Position numbers and translations under genes: made by a program. DNA of 64,000 bases from Cloeon dipterum (Eukaryota; Arthropoda; Insecta; Ephemeroptera; Baetidae), in the NCBI RefSeq assembly GCF_949628265.1, contig NC_088789.1, positions 32,233,883-32,297,882 on the forward strand, in the 5' to 3' direction. Below the pieces are notes generated by a model. The model saw only the letters and a list, made by a program, of their open reading frames with translations. It ran no database searches and was not told the DNA's origin. Within the stretch, counting starts at the first letter, position 1; each line of letters opens with the position of its first letter. Shown here in pieces: positions 1 to 10,395 of the stretch.

Positions 1-1115
1 ATGTGTCTAGTGAAATAACCGACAGGGACATCTAATGTACAAATTTTGCAGCGTTTGAATATATGCTTGAGAGTCATATGATTTGTCAAACTATTCTTCG
101 TTGAGAACATTTCACCGCATTTGTCACACTTGAATGGCTTTTCTGTTCCGTGTTTTCCAGCAATATGTCTTTGTAGATCAGATTTCTTTCTTGTTTTGTA
201 GTCGCAATATTCACAATCAATCATTTTAGCCCCATAATTTTTGTGAAGGGACTCAAAGTGAGCCCTCATCCCGAGATCAGTTTTGAAAAACGAGACGCAG
301 CCATGAAAAGCGCACTTGACTGGATATTCACGATGGACGTTACGAACATGTTGGCAATAATTACCGCTTCCTTTGAATTCCTTGCTACAAAAATCGCATT
401 TGAATATTATCAGTTCTCTAAATTTTGCATGAACTTCTTCATTGTGTTTTTCTAGTTCCTCGTTTGTGCGAAAATATGTGGCACAATTATTGTTTTTACA
501 TCTGATGGCATTTTTGTGTGTTTTCTTTACATGCTTTGACAAATGGTACGAGCGTGAATATAGTTTACCACAGTAGAGACATTTTTTCTTTTGTGAACAA
601 ATATTGGAATGTGTCTCAGATACCGATTGCACCTCATCCTTTTCGATTTCTTCTTCTTCACTTTCGGGCAGAACGACATCTTCCAACTGCACCCAACATT
701 GTTCAACATTTCCCTCTATAAAATTTTTATAGTTATCAGAAAAAAAAGAAATATTTTTATAAGGCATATTTGCCAAAGTAATATTTCCGCAACTCTCTCG
801 CTGCATCGTCAAAATCCAAAATCCGTGGCCACCAAACCAAATCCTCGTCCGACATTCCATCGAATTCCCAGAGAAACCTGAGGCAAAATTCTTTGAATAA
901 ATTACATTCCTGAAATTCATGCGAAAAACTCACTCGGCTTGCCAGGCGCAAAAGTAGCAAATTGTGTCCTCGTCTTTGACTTGATAGGCCAATTCGTATC
1001 CACAGACGTTGATAAACCAAGTCTTCAGTTTCTCCTTGTCCACGTGGACAGCGTAGATAGCGCCTTCCGCCGTCGGACACTCGCAAATCAAGCACAACGC
1101 CTTTTGAAACGACAT
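1..1115 (-). CDS. A1: ZAD + C2H2 zinc-finger protein, 3' end outside window
   Basis: Probable nuclear DNA-binding protein. Exons on the minus strand are 934-1115, 774-877 and 1-715 (continuing beyond the window), with phases 2 and 1. Exon 1 starts at the ATG at 1115 (MSFQKALCLIC) and carries the first ZAD cysteine pair (C8, C11) and the second near its end (C53, C56). Exon 2 encodes a Trp-rich stretch (DLVWWPR) and a helix (DDAARELRKYYF). Exon 3 starts EGNVEQCW, has an acidic linker, then fingers of alternating C-x2-C and C-x4-C type. I translated exon 3 to the window edge with no stop, giving 333 codons so far. The intron 2 donor reads GC (772-773) where the paralogues have GT. This is either a GC-AG intron or splice damage. 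Upstream in-frame codons exist, but the paralogues share only the ATG used here. Confidence 0.85.
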
Positions 1116-1187
1116 TTCAGACAGATCGCCTGAACCTGAATGGAAGATGGAAGGTTCCAGGTGGCTATAGATGATCGCAGCGCCACT
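1116..1187 (-). promoter_or_regulatory. Conserved upstream cassette of A1
   Basis: On the minus strand this contains GGCGCTGCGATC, CCACCTGGAACCTTCCATC, an initiator-like TTCCATTCAGG and CAGGTTCAGG just before the ATG. The same order occurs before all A-family ZAD exons. In this copy the second E-box is degraded (CAGGCG instead of CAGGTG). It is probably core promoter plus short 5'UTR; this role is inferred from conservation. Confidence 0.55.
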
Positions 1188-3310
1188 CTCAGGGTTAATC
1201 GAGGAGTTATAAAAGACATTCAAATGATTACCGCCGTTAATTTGTTACTTAAATCATTGCTTTTAAAGATTACTATTTTTATAAATTTTTAATTGGAAAG
1301 AACTCTCAATTTACGCCGTAAGTTTAAGACGGTTAATTTTTCCCAAATCATTTGGTTGCTTCCCCTTTATGAGCAATTTTGACGGTTTTATAGGGTTTTA
1401 ATTTAATTATTTCCTGGTGCGGCCTTTCACTTATAACTAACAATTAATTTGTTTTCAAGGGGCAAACTGTTCCATCTCTTTTTTCAAACCTTTCATCTAT
1501 AGGAAATTTTAAAAACTATTTCTTATTGATCAGATAGGATTTTAATTAGTATTATTGAAATTACAGAAACCCTAGTTTAAATATGAAGATTTTATTAAAA
1601 TCATCATATATCAATCAACTCGCAGAGTCAATAAAAGCGATAGATTCAGACACAATATTTGAATTAGAAATTAAGCGATCGTCTCATCGTTTTTTCTTTT
1701 CTTTTTTTTGCTCTTTTTATTTATTTATTATTTATCATTTATTATTTTTAGAGATGAGCGTAATTTGGATCAACAAATTCATTTGTGCCGTTTGGCTACT
1801 TCCCTTTTGATTAAATTACTGCATTTTTTCGTAATTTATTGCACAAAATAGTGTTCAGATATAATTTGGCCCCTAGAGAGCAGTAATACTCTCGAAGTAA
1901 AAATCTTCAACCAATTTTGCCATGTGCTTCCAGTCCACCGTTTTCAGCTTTAGTTTGCCCAAAATGTTCGATTTAATTAGGTCAAGTCCATTGCTCATTT
2001 TTGTCCGTTATAAACGCATGCTTTCAGATAAAAACTTGAAAAATAGATTTTTATTGAAGAAAATTACCAGATTGCAATTAGGACTCGTTGGATTGATTAT
2101 AGACATCCAAGAAATTAAATAGCGCACGACCCAATTTGCCATAAAATGTGAATTCTGCATTACAACACCTTAAGCTAACTTAAATTAAATTCTAAAGATA
2201 AAATATCGCTAGCGTCTTATCCTTGTTCCTGCGGACGGACTTCGGAGATGCACAAATTTGCCTCTAACTCCATCATATGGACTCGAAATTGCTGAAAAAG
2301 TATCAAAAAGGGCATTATTGGTGCGGGTGTCAGCTCGAGAATCCTGAAAAAAGTTGCCAGGTTGAAGCCCAGTCTAAGACCTATCCAATGAGTGTTTGTG
2401 GTCGCCGATTGGACGAGTAATTGAGTTTTGACAAAAATAAAACCATTTCCGCGAGTGATTATATTGTGCGTTGAGAATGCGAAAACTGTAAAAATAATTT
2501 CAATTTCTCTATGGGCACGAAAAAAGTCCTGAATTAGGTATTTCAGGCCGAAATCAAGGCATGGCCAGCAGTAAGGACGCGCGTCACAGACAAGCGGCGG
2601 AGACAAAAAAACGGTGTACTTGCGCGCCTGGCTCAAAGAACGGTCGTGCTCCTGGCCTGTTTCATTTTCACACCTCCGCAACTGCAAAAACCGAAAAATG
2701 CGTGAAAAAATATTTCCAGTAAAGTCCAAATGATAAAAATCGAGACTTGAGTTTATTTCGACTTCCGCTAAAATGGAAGAAATCGGCCACTTGGTCGGCG
2801 GCTCCATGTGTCCGCATTTTCGAAATGGAGTGCGCAAAATCCCAACAAGGCCAACATGAGAAGAATTGGAGGAACGGCTCGCGGTTACTAACTGCCCGAA
2901 ATTGAGGAGACCAAACAATCAAGTTTAACTGAATAAATCGCGAAAACCGAAAAACGCACCCGTTTGCACGTTGTAGATATCACAATCAGCGAATATGACG
3001 GGCATTGTGGAACCTGGAGTGTTGAAAACTTTGCGACGGCGCGAGCAAAATCGCGTTAAATCTGTCTTCAGATTTAAATATGTCTTAAAATTGCATTATT
3101 CGCTTTCATTTCATGGTCCCACAATGATTTTAAATCTCAGAATAAAAGGTCCGACAACTGAAATTATCAAACTATTTTTTTTATTATTTTACAACACTTC
3201 ATATTTTTTATTTTCGGGTTGTAAAAATGAATAAATTATCTCTCAGAAAGGAACTATACTACTATACAACGTGTAAGAAATCATTTTCCACAAAATCTGT
3301 GGTTTTCCTG
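1188..3310. other. Spacer between A1 and A2; one unexplained ORF
   Basis: AT-rich spacer. About 1,250-1,500 resembles 7,500-7,740 upstream of A3, so A1 and A3 share a 5' flank. The less AT-rich part at 2,217-2,918 holds a 233-codon minus-strand open frame. It shows no motif I recognise, no obvious splice partner and no second copy in the window. I do not call it a gene, but a transcript there cannot be excluded. Confidence 0.4.
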
Positions 3311-4887
3311 CTAATCGAATTTTATATGTGAAGCAATAACATGCATGCGAAGAACACACTTGGAAAAAAACTGGTTTTTGCAATCTTCACATTCAAAATC
3401 AAGTTCGAATAAATTGTGTTTCTTAGCGAGATGGACAGTCAAATTAGAAATTGAATAGAAACTCTTTGGGCAGTGAGCACAATGCTTCAATTTGGCTCGG
3501 TTATGTATCCTGTTAGAATGCTGTTTCAACATTTTCGCACTTTTGTAGTACCTTCTGCAGGTTTCACACTTGAATCCGAAAGCTTTGTGCTCCAAACCAC
3601 GCCATTTGCGATTTCCGTGTTTTCTATTCATGTGCAAAATAAGCAAATAAGGCATTTGAAAGCTCTTTGGACACTTGGAACATTTCAACAAAGTTCCTCT
3701 GCACTTTTTCAGGTGCGACTGGTACAAACCAGAACACTGGAATTTGTTTTTACAGCGAGCACAGATCAGCGTTCTAATGTGTTGAGTGAAATAATCGACA
3801 GAAACATCTAATTTACAACATTTACAGCGAATAAATGTGTGCACTCTTTGCACGTGCCTTGATAAATCAAAAATGACTGAGAACATTTCACCACATTTGT
3901 CACATTTTAATGTTTTTTTCAAGTGTTTTCTAGCAACGTGATATTCTAGGTTACTCTTCTTTCTTGTTTTGTAATCGCAATATTGACAATCAACCATTTT
4001 TGCATCACCATTTTTGTGAAGAGTGCCAAAGTGAGCCCTCATTTCAGTTTTAGTTTTGAAAAACAAGACGCAGCCTTTTAAAGCGCACTTGACTGGAAAT
4101 TCACGATGGACCGCACGAACATGGTGACAATATCGATTGCTTCCACTCAATTCCTTTTTACAAAAATCACATTTGAATGTTTTCAGTTCTCTCGGTTTTT
4201 CATGCACTTCCTTGTTGTGTTTTTCCCTTTCCTCGATTGTGTGAAAATATGTGGCACAATTACGGTTTTCACATCTGATAGCATCTTTGTGTGTTCTCTT
4301 AACATGCTGTGAAAATAGCTTCAATACTTTATATAGTTTACCACAGTAGAGACATTTTTTCTTTTGTGAACAAATATTGGAATGTGTCTCAGATACCGAT
4401 TGCACCTCGTCCTTTTCGATTTCTTCTTCTTCACTTTCGGGCAGATTGACATCTTCCAACTGCACCCAACATTGTTCAACATTTCCCTCTATAAAATTAC
4501 TATAGTCATCAGAAAAAAAGAAATAATTTTATAAGGCATTTTTACCGAAGTAATATTTCCGCAACTCTCTCGCTGCATCGTCAAAATCCAAAATCCGTGG
4601 CCACCAAACCAAATCCTCGTCCGACATTCCATCGAATTCCCAGAGAAACCTGAGGGAAATTTCTTTGCATAAATTAAATTCCTGAAATTCCTGCGTGAAA
4701 CTCACTCGGCTTGCCAGGCGCAAAAGTAACAAATTGTGTCCTCGTCTTTGACTTGGTCGGCCAACTCGAGTCCACACACCTTGAGAAACCAAGTCTTCAG
4801 TTTCTCCTTGTCCAAGTGGACAGCGAAGATGGCGCCTTCCGCCGTCGGACACTCGCAAATCAAGCACAGCGCCTTTTGCAACGACAT
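3311..4887 (-). CDS. A2: ZAD + 12-finger C2H2 protein
   Basis: Complete gene. Exons 4706-4887, 4546-4649 and 3311-4488 total 1,464 nt, or 487 residues plus TAG. Introns have GT-AG ends (donor TTCG|GTAAAA; acceptor TTTTATAG). Exon 1 carries C8/C11 and C53/C56 of the ZAD. Exon 2 has the WWPR motif and a charged helix. Exon 3 has an acidic linker (ESEEEEIEKDE) and about twelve fingers: CLYC, C-x4-C (CENRNC), CDFC, C-x4-C (CALKGC), CQYC, CDKC, the atypical CKCC...HIRTLIC plus CARC...FQCSG module, CSKC, CETC, CAHC and CEDC ending HVIASH. ZADs usually dimerise and the fingers bind DNA, so a sequence-specific chromatin or transcription regulator is likely. The target is unknown. Intact and probably functional. 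Confidence 0.9.
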
Positions 4888-4957
4888 TTCTGAAAGACCA
4901 CCTGAACCTGAATGGAAGATGGAAGCTTCCAGGTGGCTACAGGTGATCGAAGCGCCA
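4888..4957 (-). promoter_or_regulatory. Conserved upstream cassette of A2
   Basis: Minus strand reads GTGGCGCTTCGATCACC, then CCACCTGGAAGCTTCCATC, CATTCAGG and CAGGTTCAGGTGGTC directly before the ATG. The two outer E-box-like sequences (CCACCTG and CAGGTGG) are inverted relative to each other and flank an initiator-like CATTCAG. Confidence 0.6.
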
Positions 4958-5139
4958 CACAAAGGGTGAATCAAGTAGTAAAGAGACATTCAAATGATTA
5001 CCGCACTTATTTTGCTAATTGAATCATAAAACCTTTAAAGATAACTATTTTTATTAATTTTAATTAAAGAGAAATTCTCAATATTTGAATTAAATTTTAG
5101 ACGGTTAATTTTGCTAAAAAAAATTGATAAATGATCTTA

Positions 5140-5375
5140 TTCTAGGACAAATAATAGAATATTTAAATATGCTTTAAATAATACTCAATTGTTTTTTTAT
5201 TGAAACGTGAATCAGCAGTTTTCACAGTTCATTGAAAATATGCCTTTAGGTGTGTTCCTCCTTTTTTCTCGCGCCAATAAAAGCTCCTGCGGGCATTCAG
5301 CAATGTCAGACACAGACCGATGATCATAAAAGTACCCTGGGACGCGGCTATCTGTGGGGTCAGAACTAATTTTAA
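5140..5375 (+). pseudogene. Decayed copy of exon 1 of the NRF-6-like gene
   Basis: From about 5,200 the sequence follows 10,372-10,530 almost base for base: AATCAGCAGTTTTCACAGTTCA, then the first ATG changed to ATT, the Leu-rich signal peptide, GCAATGTCAG and CCCTGGGACGCGGC. Small indels break the frame after the signal peptide, and no further exons follow. Weaker similarity reaches back to about 5,140. The fragment lies upstream of A2 in the same divergent arrangement as the real gene upstream of A4, so the two were copied as one block. Confidence 0.8.
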
Positions 5376-5791
5376 CTTTTTTATTAAAAAAATATGAACA
5401 AGGATTTTATTTAACTGATTCTATAATATAAAGAAGCTTTCCACTGTCTAGTTATGGATCCTGCACCGTAGCAAGGAATGGCGGAAAAGTCTACATTCAT
5501 TGAAAATAAATTCATATCTATATATAAAAGGTAACCAGTTCGATTAACTGTGGTAAATCTAAATAATCATTTTAAGTTCTTTTTGCAATTAATTAATTTT
5601 ATTGGCTTTGAACTCTATAACATAAACATCAAAAATATTTGTGAGAAACTTTGATTAAATTACAATGCAATATATTCAGATAGGAATGAGAAGGATAGCA
5701 ATTATTCAATTGCACGAATTTGTTGCAAATGTTTTTTTTTCATTTTGAAAGAATGTGTTCATTTTACACACAATTGAATTTTCGTCTAATT
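5376..5791. other. 3' flank of A3, paralogous to the A4 3' flank
   Basis: Matches 8,080-8,438 in long blocks (for example AACTGTGGTAAATCTAAATAA and TTGTGAGAAACTTTGATTAA). It is noncoding and contains the likely A3 poly(A) signal. Nothing else recognised. Confidence 0.5.
5598..5603 (-). terminator. Likely poly(A) signal of A3
   Basis: AATAAA on the minus strand, about 190 bases beyond the second possible stop of A3 and 270 beyond the first. The equivalent site occurs after A4 (8251-8256). Confidence 0.4.
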
Positions 5792-7355
5792 TTAATGAAT
5801 TGACCTGATGTGCTTGCGAAGAGAACTTTTGCAAATGAACCCATTTTTGCACTCAACGCATTTAAATTCGAGCTAAAACAAATTGTGTTTCTTAGCGAGA
5901 TGGCTTTTCAGATAAGAAAAGGAAAGGAAACTCTTTGGGCAGTGGGCACAAAGCTTCAATTTGGCTTGCTTGTGCATCCTGTTAATATGCAGTTTCAAGA
6001 TTGTCACACTTTTGTAGTACCTTTTGCAGAGTTCACACTTGAATCCGAGAGCTTTGTTCTTCAAACCTCGCCACTCGCGAGTTCCATGTTTTCTTTTCAC
6101 GTGGCGGACAAGCAAATAAGGCATTTGAAAGCTCTTTGGACACTTGGAACATTTCAACAAAGTTTCTCTGCACTTTTTCTGATGCTTTTTGTACAAACCT
6201 GAACACTGAAATTGTTTTTTACAACGAGCACAGTAAACCATTCTAATGTGTTTAGTAAAATATCCAACGGAAACATCCAATGTACAAAATTTGCAGCGCT
6301 TCAAAGTGTGCACATTTCTCTCGTGCCTGCATAATTCACTATTGACTGAGAACATTTCACCGCATTTGTCACAACTGAATAGCTTATCTGTTCTGTGCTT
6401 CCTGGCAACATGTACCTGTAGACAATTTCTATTGCTTGTTTTGTATTCGCAATATTCACAATCAACCATTTTTGTGTCATCATTTGTATGAACAGAGTCA
6501 AAGTGAGCTCTCATTTCAATTTTAGTTTTGAAAAACGAGACGCAGCCACGAAAAGAGCACTTGACAAGAAATTCACGATGGACCTGATGAATATGATGAC
6601 AATAATTACTGTTTCCTTTGAATTTCTTGCTACAAAAATTGCATTTGATTGTTTTTAGTTCTCTCGGATTTTCATGCACTTCCTCGTTGTGTCTTTTCCT
6701 TTCCTCGATCGTGTGAAAATATGTGGCACATTGATGGTTTTCACATCTGATAGCTTCTTTGTGTGTTTTCTTTACATGCTTTGACAAAATGTACGAGTGT
6801 GAACATAGTTTACTACAGTAGAGACATTTTATCTTTTGTGAACAAATATTGGTTTTTGTTTCACATTCCACTTCCACCTCATCCTCTTCGACTTCGTCTT
6901 CTTCACTCTCGGGCAGATCAATCTCCTCAAATTGAACCCAGCATTGCTCAACAATTCCCTCTAAAAACTCTAATTATTAGAAAAAAAATATTGAATTAAA
7001 TGGAGTTTTTACCGAAGTAATATTTTCGCAGATCTCTTGCTGCATCGTCAAAATCCAAATTTCGTGGCCACCAAACCAAATCCTCGTCCGACATTCCATC
7101 GAATTTCCACAAAAACCTGAGGGAAAATTCTTTGAATAAATCAAATTCCTGAATATTCCCGTGAGAAACTCACTCGGCTTGCCAGGCGCAAAAGTAACAA
7201 ATTGTGTCCTCGTCTTTGACTTGGTCGGCCAATTTGAATCCACACACGTTGAGAAACCAAGTCTTCAACTTCTCCTTGTCCAAGTGGACAGCAAATATGG
7301 CGCCGTCCGCCGTCGGACACTCGCAAATCAAGCACAATGCCTTTTGCAACGACAT
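5792..7355 (-). CDS. A3: ZAD + C2H2 protein with a premature stop before the last finger
   Basis: Exons 7174-7355, 7013-7116 and 5792/5873-6960. ZAD cysteines are intact in exon 1 (CLIC, CYFC). Exon 3 runs EGIVEQCW, an acidic linker, then the family finger order. The reading frame meets TAG at 5873-5875, right after KKHNLF, where A2 and A4 have GAG (FEL). The frame downstream is still open for 27 codons and encodes a good last finger (CVECKNGF...LRKHIRSIH), ending in TAA at 5792. So the protein is 457 residues (eleven fingers) if TAG terminates, or 484 if read through or if TAG is a variant allele. The preserved downstream finger suggests the change is recent. The rest looks functional. Confidence 0.8.
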
Positions 7356-7425
7356 TTCAGTAAGACAACCTGAACCTGGATAAAAGATGGAAGGTTCCAG
7401 GTGGCTCTATGTGATCGAAGCGCCG
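7356..7425 (-). promoter_or_regulatory. Conserved upstream cassette of A3
   Basis: Same order as in A2: CGGCGCTTCGATCAC, CCACCTGGAACCTTCCATC, a Tyr-rich initiator region and CAGGTTCAGG. The ATG-proximal E-box is changed (CAGGTT). Confidence 0.55.
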
Positions 7426-7773
7426 CTCTCAGGGTGAATCAAGGAGCTATGAGACATTCGAATGATTATCGCGCCTATTTTGCTACTTGAATCACAAAAC
7501 CTTCAATGATAGCTATTTTATTTATTTTAATTGGAGAGAAATTCTCAATTTTTGTGCCATATAAATTTTAGACGGTTAATTTTGCACAAATTTTTTTCAG
7601 ACCATTGTTAAAAGCAATTCAGGTGGTTATAAAAGTTTATATTTTAATTACTTCCTTTAGTGCATCCGTTCACTTATAACTCAAAAATTAATTGGCTTAC
7701 AATGGGAAAACCTTTTCAATCTCATTTTTCAGACCCTGTACGTCTACAGAAGAGTCCAAAAAATGTTTTTCTC

Positions 7774-8050
7774 AGTGGGGGCCAGATTCGTGCGACACGC
7801 AGATATGGCGTCCGGTGGAATATGGTGCGAAAATCAGCTGCACGTGAAAGTGCATGAACAGAAGCAAGTTTTGGTCAATATTCTGACTCATAAATTGCAT
7901 TACTTGTACTAATTGCGTCTTTTGGATCGCAAAAACAAACTCTTGACACTCGTACGGCAATCCAGAGATAGCTTTTTGCTTCCCACATTCAGACGACATC
8001 TTGGATCTGCGCAGTGGCAATCAATTTTTTCGCACATCTGGCCCCCGCTG
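7774..8050. mobile_element. F3 foldback MITE, copy a
   Basis: The ends are inverted: CAGTGGGGGCCAGATTCGTG on the left and, in reverse complement, CAGCGGGGGCCAGATGTGCG on the right. The arms continue with ATGGCGTCC against GACGACATCTTGG. There is no coding capacity. It lies in the 3' flank of A4. Related copies lie at 34.9, 38.3, 41.0 and 51.4 kb. The CAG-type end hints at a hAT-like origin, but no target duplication is clear. Confidence 0.7.
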
Positions 8051-8250
8051 ATATTAATTCTAGAGTTTGAAGAAGCTAAAAACTGTCGACTTTCACTGTG
8101 TGGTTATGCAACCTGCAGCGTAGCAATGACTGGCGGAACAGCCTGCATTCAGTGGAAAATCATCAAAGTCACTAAAACGTTATTACCAAGTACTATTAAC
8201 TGTGGCAAATCTAAATAAAGAAAAACGATCATTTTACGATCTTAATTGAT

Positions 8251-8256
8251 TTTATT
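8251..8256 (-). terminator. Likely poly(A) signal of A4
   Basis: AATAAA on the minus strand about 185 bases past the A4 stop, in a flank conserved with A3. Confidence 0.4.
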
Positions 8257-8438
8257 TACTTAATACTATAACATAAAAATCCAAAAATTTGTGAGAAACT
8301 TTGATTAAATTATAATGCAGAATATTCAGAAGGGAATCAGAAAGATAGCAATAATTATTCAACTGCATGAATTTGTTGCAAATGCTTTGTTCATTTTGAG
8401 TCGAAGCGTTGATTTTCCACACAATTTAATTTGTCGTT

Positions 8439-10004
8439 TTAATGAATTGACCTGATATGCTTGCGAAGAGAACGTTTGGAAATGAACCAATTTTTGCATT
8501 CACCGCATTTAAATTCGAGCTCAAACAAATTGTGTTTCTTAGCGAGGTGGTTTTTCAAGTAAAGAGTGGAAAAGAAATACTTTGGGCAGTGGGCACAGTG
8601 CTTCAATTTGGATTGGTTGTGCATCCTGTAAAAATGTTCTTTCAAGATTTTCGCACTTTTGTAGTACCTTTTGCAGGGTTCACATTTGAATCCGAGAGCT
8701 TTGTGCTTCAAGCCACGCCACTCGCGAGTTCCATGTTTTCTTTTCATGTGGCGGACAAGCAGAGAAGGAATTTGAAAGCTCTTTGGACACTTGGCACATT
8801 TGAACAAAATTTCTCTACACCTTTTCAGGTGCGATTGGTACAAACCCGAACATTGGAACTTGTTTTTACAGCGAGCACAGTTTAACTTTCTAATGTGTTG
8901 AGTGAAATAACCGACAGCAACATCTAAAGTACAAATTTTGCAGCGCTTAAATGTGTGCACTCTTTTCACGTGGAACGATAACTCATATTTGGCTGAGAAC
9001 ATTTCACCGCATTCGTCACATTTTAGTGTTTTTTTGGTGTGTTTTTTAGCAACGTGAACTTGTAGGTTACGTTTACTACTTGTTTTGTAATCGCAATATT
9101 CACAATCAATCATTTTTGCATCATCATGAAGAGAGTAAAAGTGAGCCCTCATTTCGACATCAGTTTTGAAAAACGAGACGCAGCCATAAAAAGCGCATTT
9201 GACTGGAAATTCCCGATGCACCTGACGAACATGCTGGTTGATACTCTCATTTCCTTTGAATTTCTTGCTGCAAAAATCGCATTTGAATGTTTTCCGTTCT
9301 CTTACTTTTTCATGCACTTCTTCGTTGTGTTTTTTCCTTTCCTCGATTGTGTGAAAATATGTGGCACACTTATGGTTTTCACATCTGATAGCATCTTTGT
9401 GTGTTTTCCTAACATGCTGCGACAATAGCTTCAATAATTTATATCGTTTACCACAGTAGACACATTTTTTCTTCTTTGAACGAATAATGGATTCTGTTTC
9501 AGATTCCAATTCTTCCTCGTCCTTTTCGATCTCACCTTCTTCACTTTCGGTCAGATGGACCTCTTCTAATTGCACCCAACATTGCTCAATATTTCCCTCT
9601 TAAAATGCACAATATTTAGTTATTAGAAAAAAATTAATAAATAAATATAAAATATATATTTACCGAAGTAATGTTTCCGCAGCTCTCTTGCTGCATCGTC
9701 AAAATCCAAATTCCTGGGCCACCAAACCAAATCCTCGTCCGACATTCCATCGAATTCCCACAGAAACCTGAGGGAAAATTCCTTGAATAAATTAAATTCC
9801 GGAATTCCTGCGTGAAACTCACTCGGCTTGCCAGGCACAAAAATAGCAAATTGTGTCCTCGTCTTTGACTTGGTCGGCCAATTCGAATCCCCAGACGTTG
9901 TGAAACCACTCCTGCAGCTTCTCTTTGTCCAGGTGGACAGCGAAGATAGTGCCGTCCGCGGTTGGACACTCGCAAATCAAGCACAACGACTTTTGCAACG
10001 ACAT
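8439..10004 (-). CDS. A4: ZAD + 12-finger C2H2 protein
   Basis: Complete gene. Exons 9823-10004, 9664-9767 and 8439-9598 total 1,446 nt, or 481 residues. Introns are GT-AG with the family phases (2, 1). ZAD ligands C8/C11/C53/C56 are present. The non-ligand cysteine in NVCG is Trp here (NVWG), unique among the copies. The linker is acidic (ESEEGEIEKDEEELESE). Fingers follow the A2 order, ending CGECKNWF...LRKHIRSIH. It is the nearest zinc-finger gene to the nrf gene and is divergent to it, with about 390 bases between start codons, so the two may share an upstream region. Predicted nuclear DNA-binding protein, target unknown. Confidence 0.9.
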
Positions 10005-10072
10005 TTCTGAAAGAACACCTGAACCCGAATGGAAGGTTCCAAAAAGGTGGCTAGGCGATCGCAGCGCGCCAC
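10005..10072 (-). promoter_or_regulatory. Conserved upstream cassette of A4
   Basis: GTGGCGCGCTGCGATCGCC, CCACCTTTTTGGAACC, CATTCGGGTTCAGGTG before the ATG. The first E-box carries a short T insertion. Otherwise the order matches the other A genes. Confidence 0.5.
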
Positions 10073-10395
10073 TCCAAAGGTATGATTATTAGTTTCAAAT
10101 TCATCACGCCATCTATGGGAAAGATGAAATAGCTTAAAGTTGATTGATTAATAAAGTATGAGACGTGCAGCGAGTATTTTAAAAATGCTTCAAAAATAAT
10201 TTAAAATTTAATTCCCGTAAAAAGCACTGCTGTTTTGCATAATCTTAATATATACTCCAATCGTGATAGTGGAATAAATAATCTGTTACACAATTCAAGG
10301 ACAAATAAAAAATATCTCAATTGGCCTTAATCAAAACTCAAGAGTTGTAGATAAGTTTTCTTTAAAGAGACGCGAGTCAGCAGTTTTTACAGTTC

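Noticed and set aside
2217..2922. 233-codon minus-strand frame between A1 and A2
   Set aside because: No recognised domain, no repeated copy, no clear promoter or splice context. Length alone in this locally less AT-rich region is not enough.
5792..5875. Programmed read-through at the A3 TAG
   Set aside because: The context TTT TAG CTC lacks the usual leaky UGA-CUA pattern. Recorded as an alternative only; a recent nonsense change is simpler.
8457..8885. Plus-strand frames opposite the A-gene finger exons (LxxKITFE/FVVPFAxFT type)
   Set aside because: Antisense shadows of conserved finger codons; they contain no independent signal.
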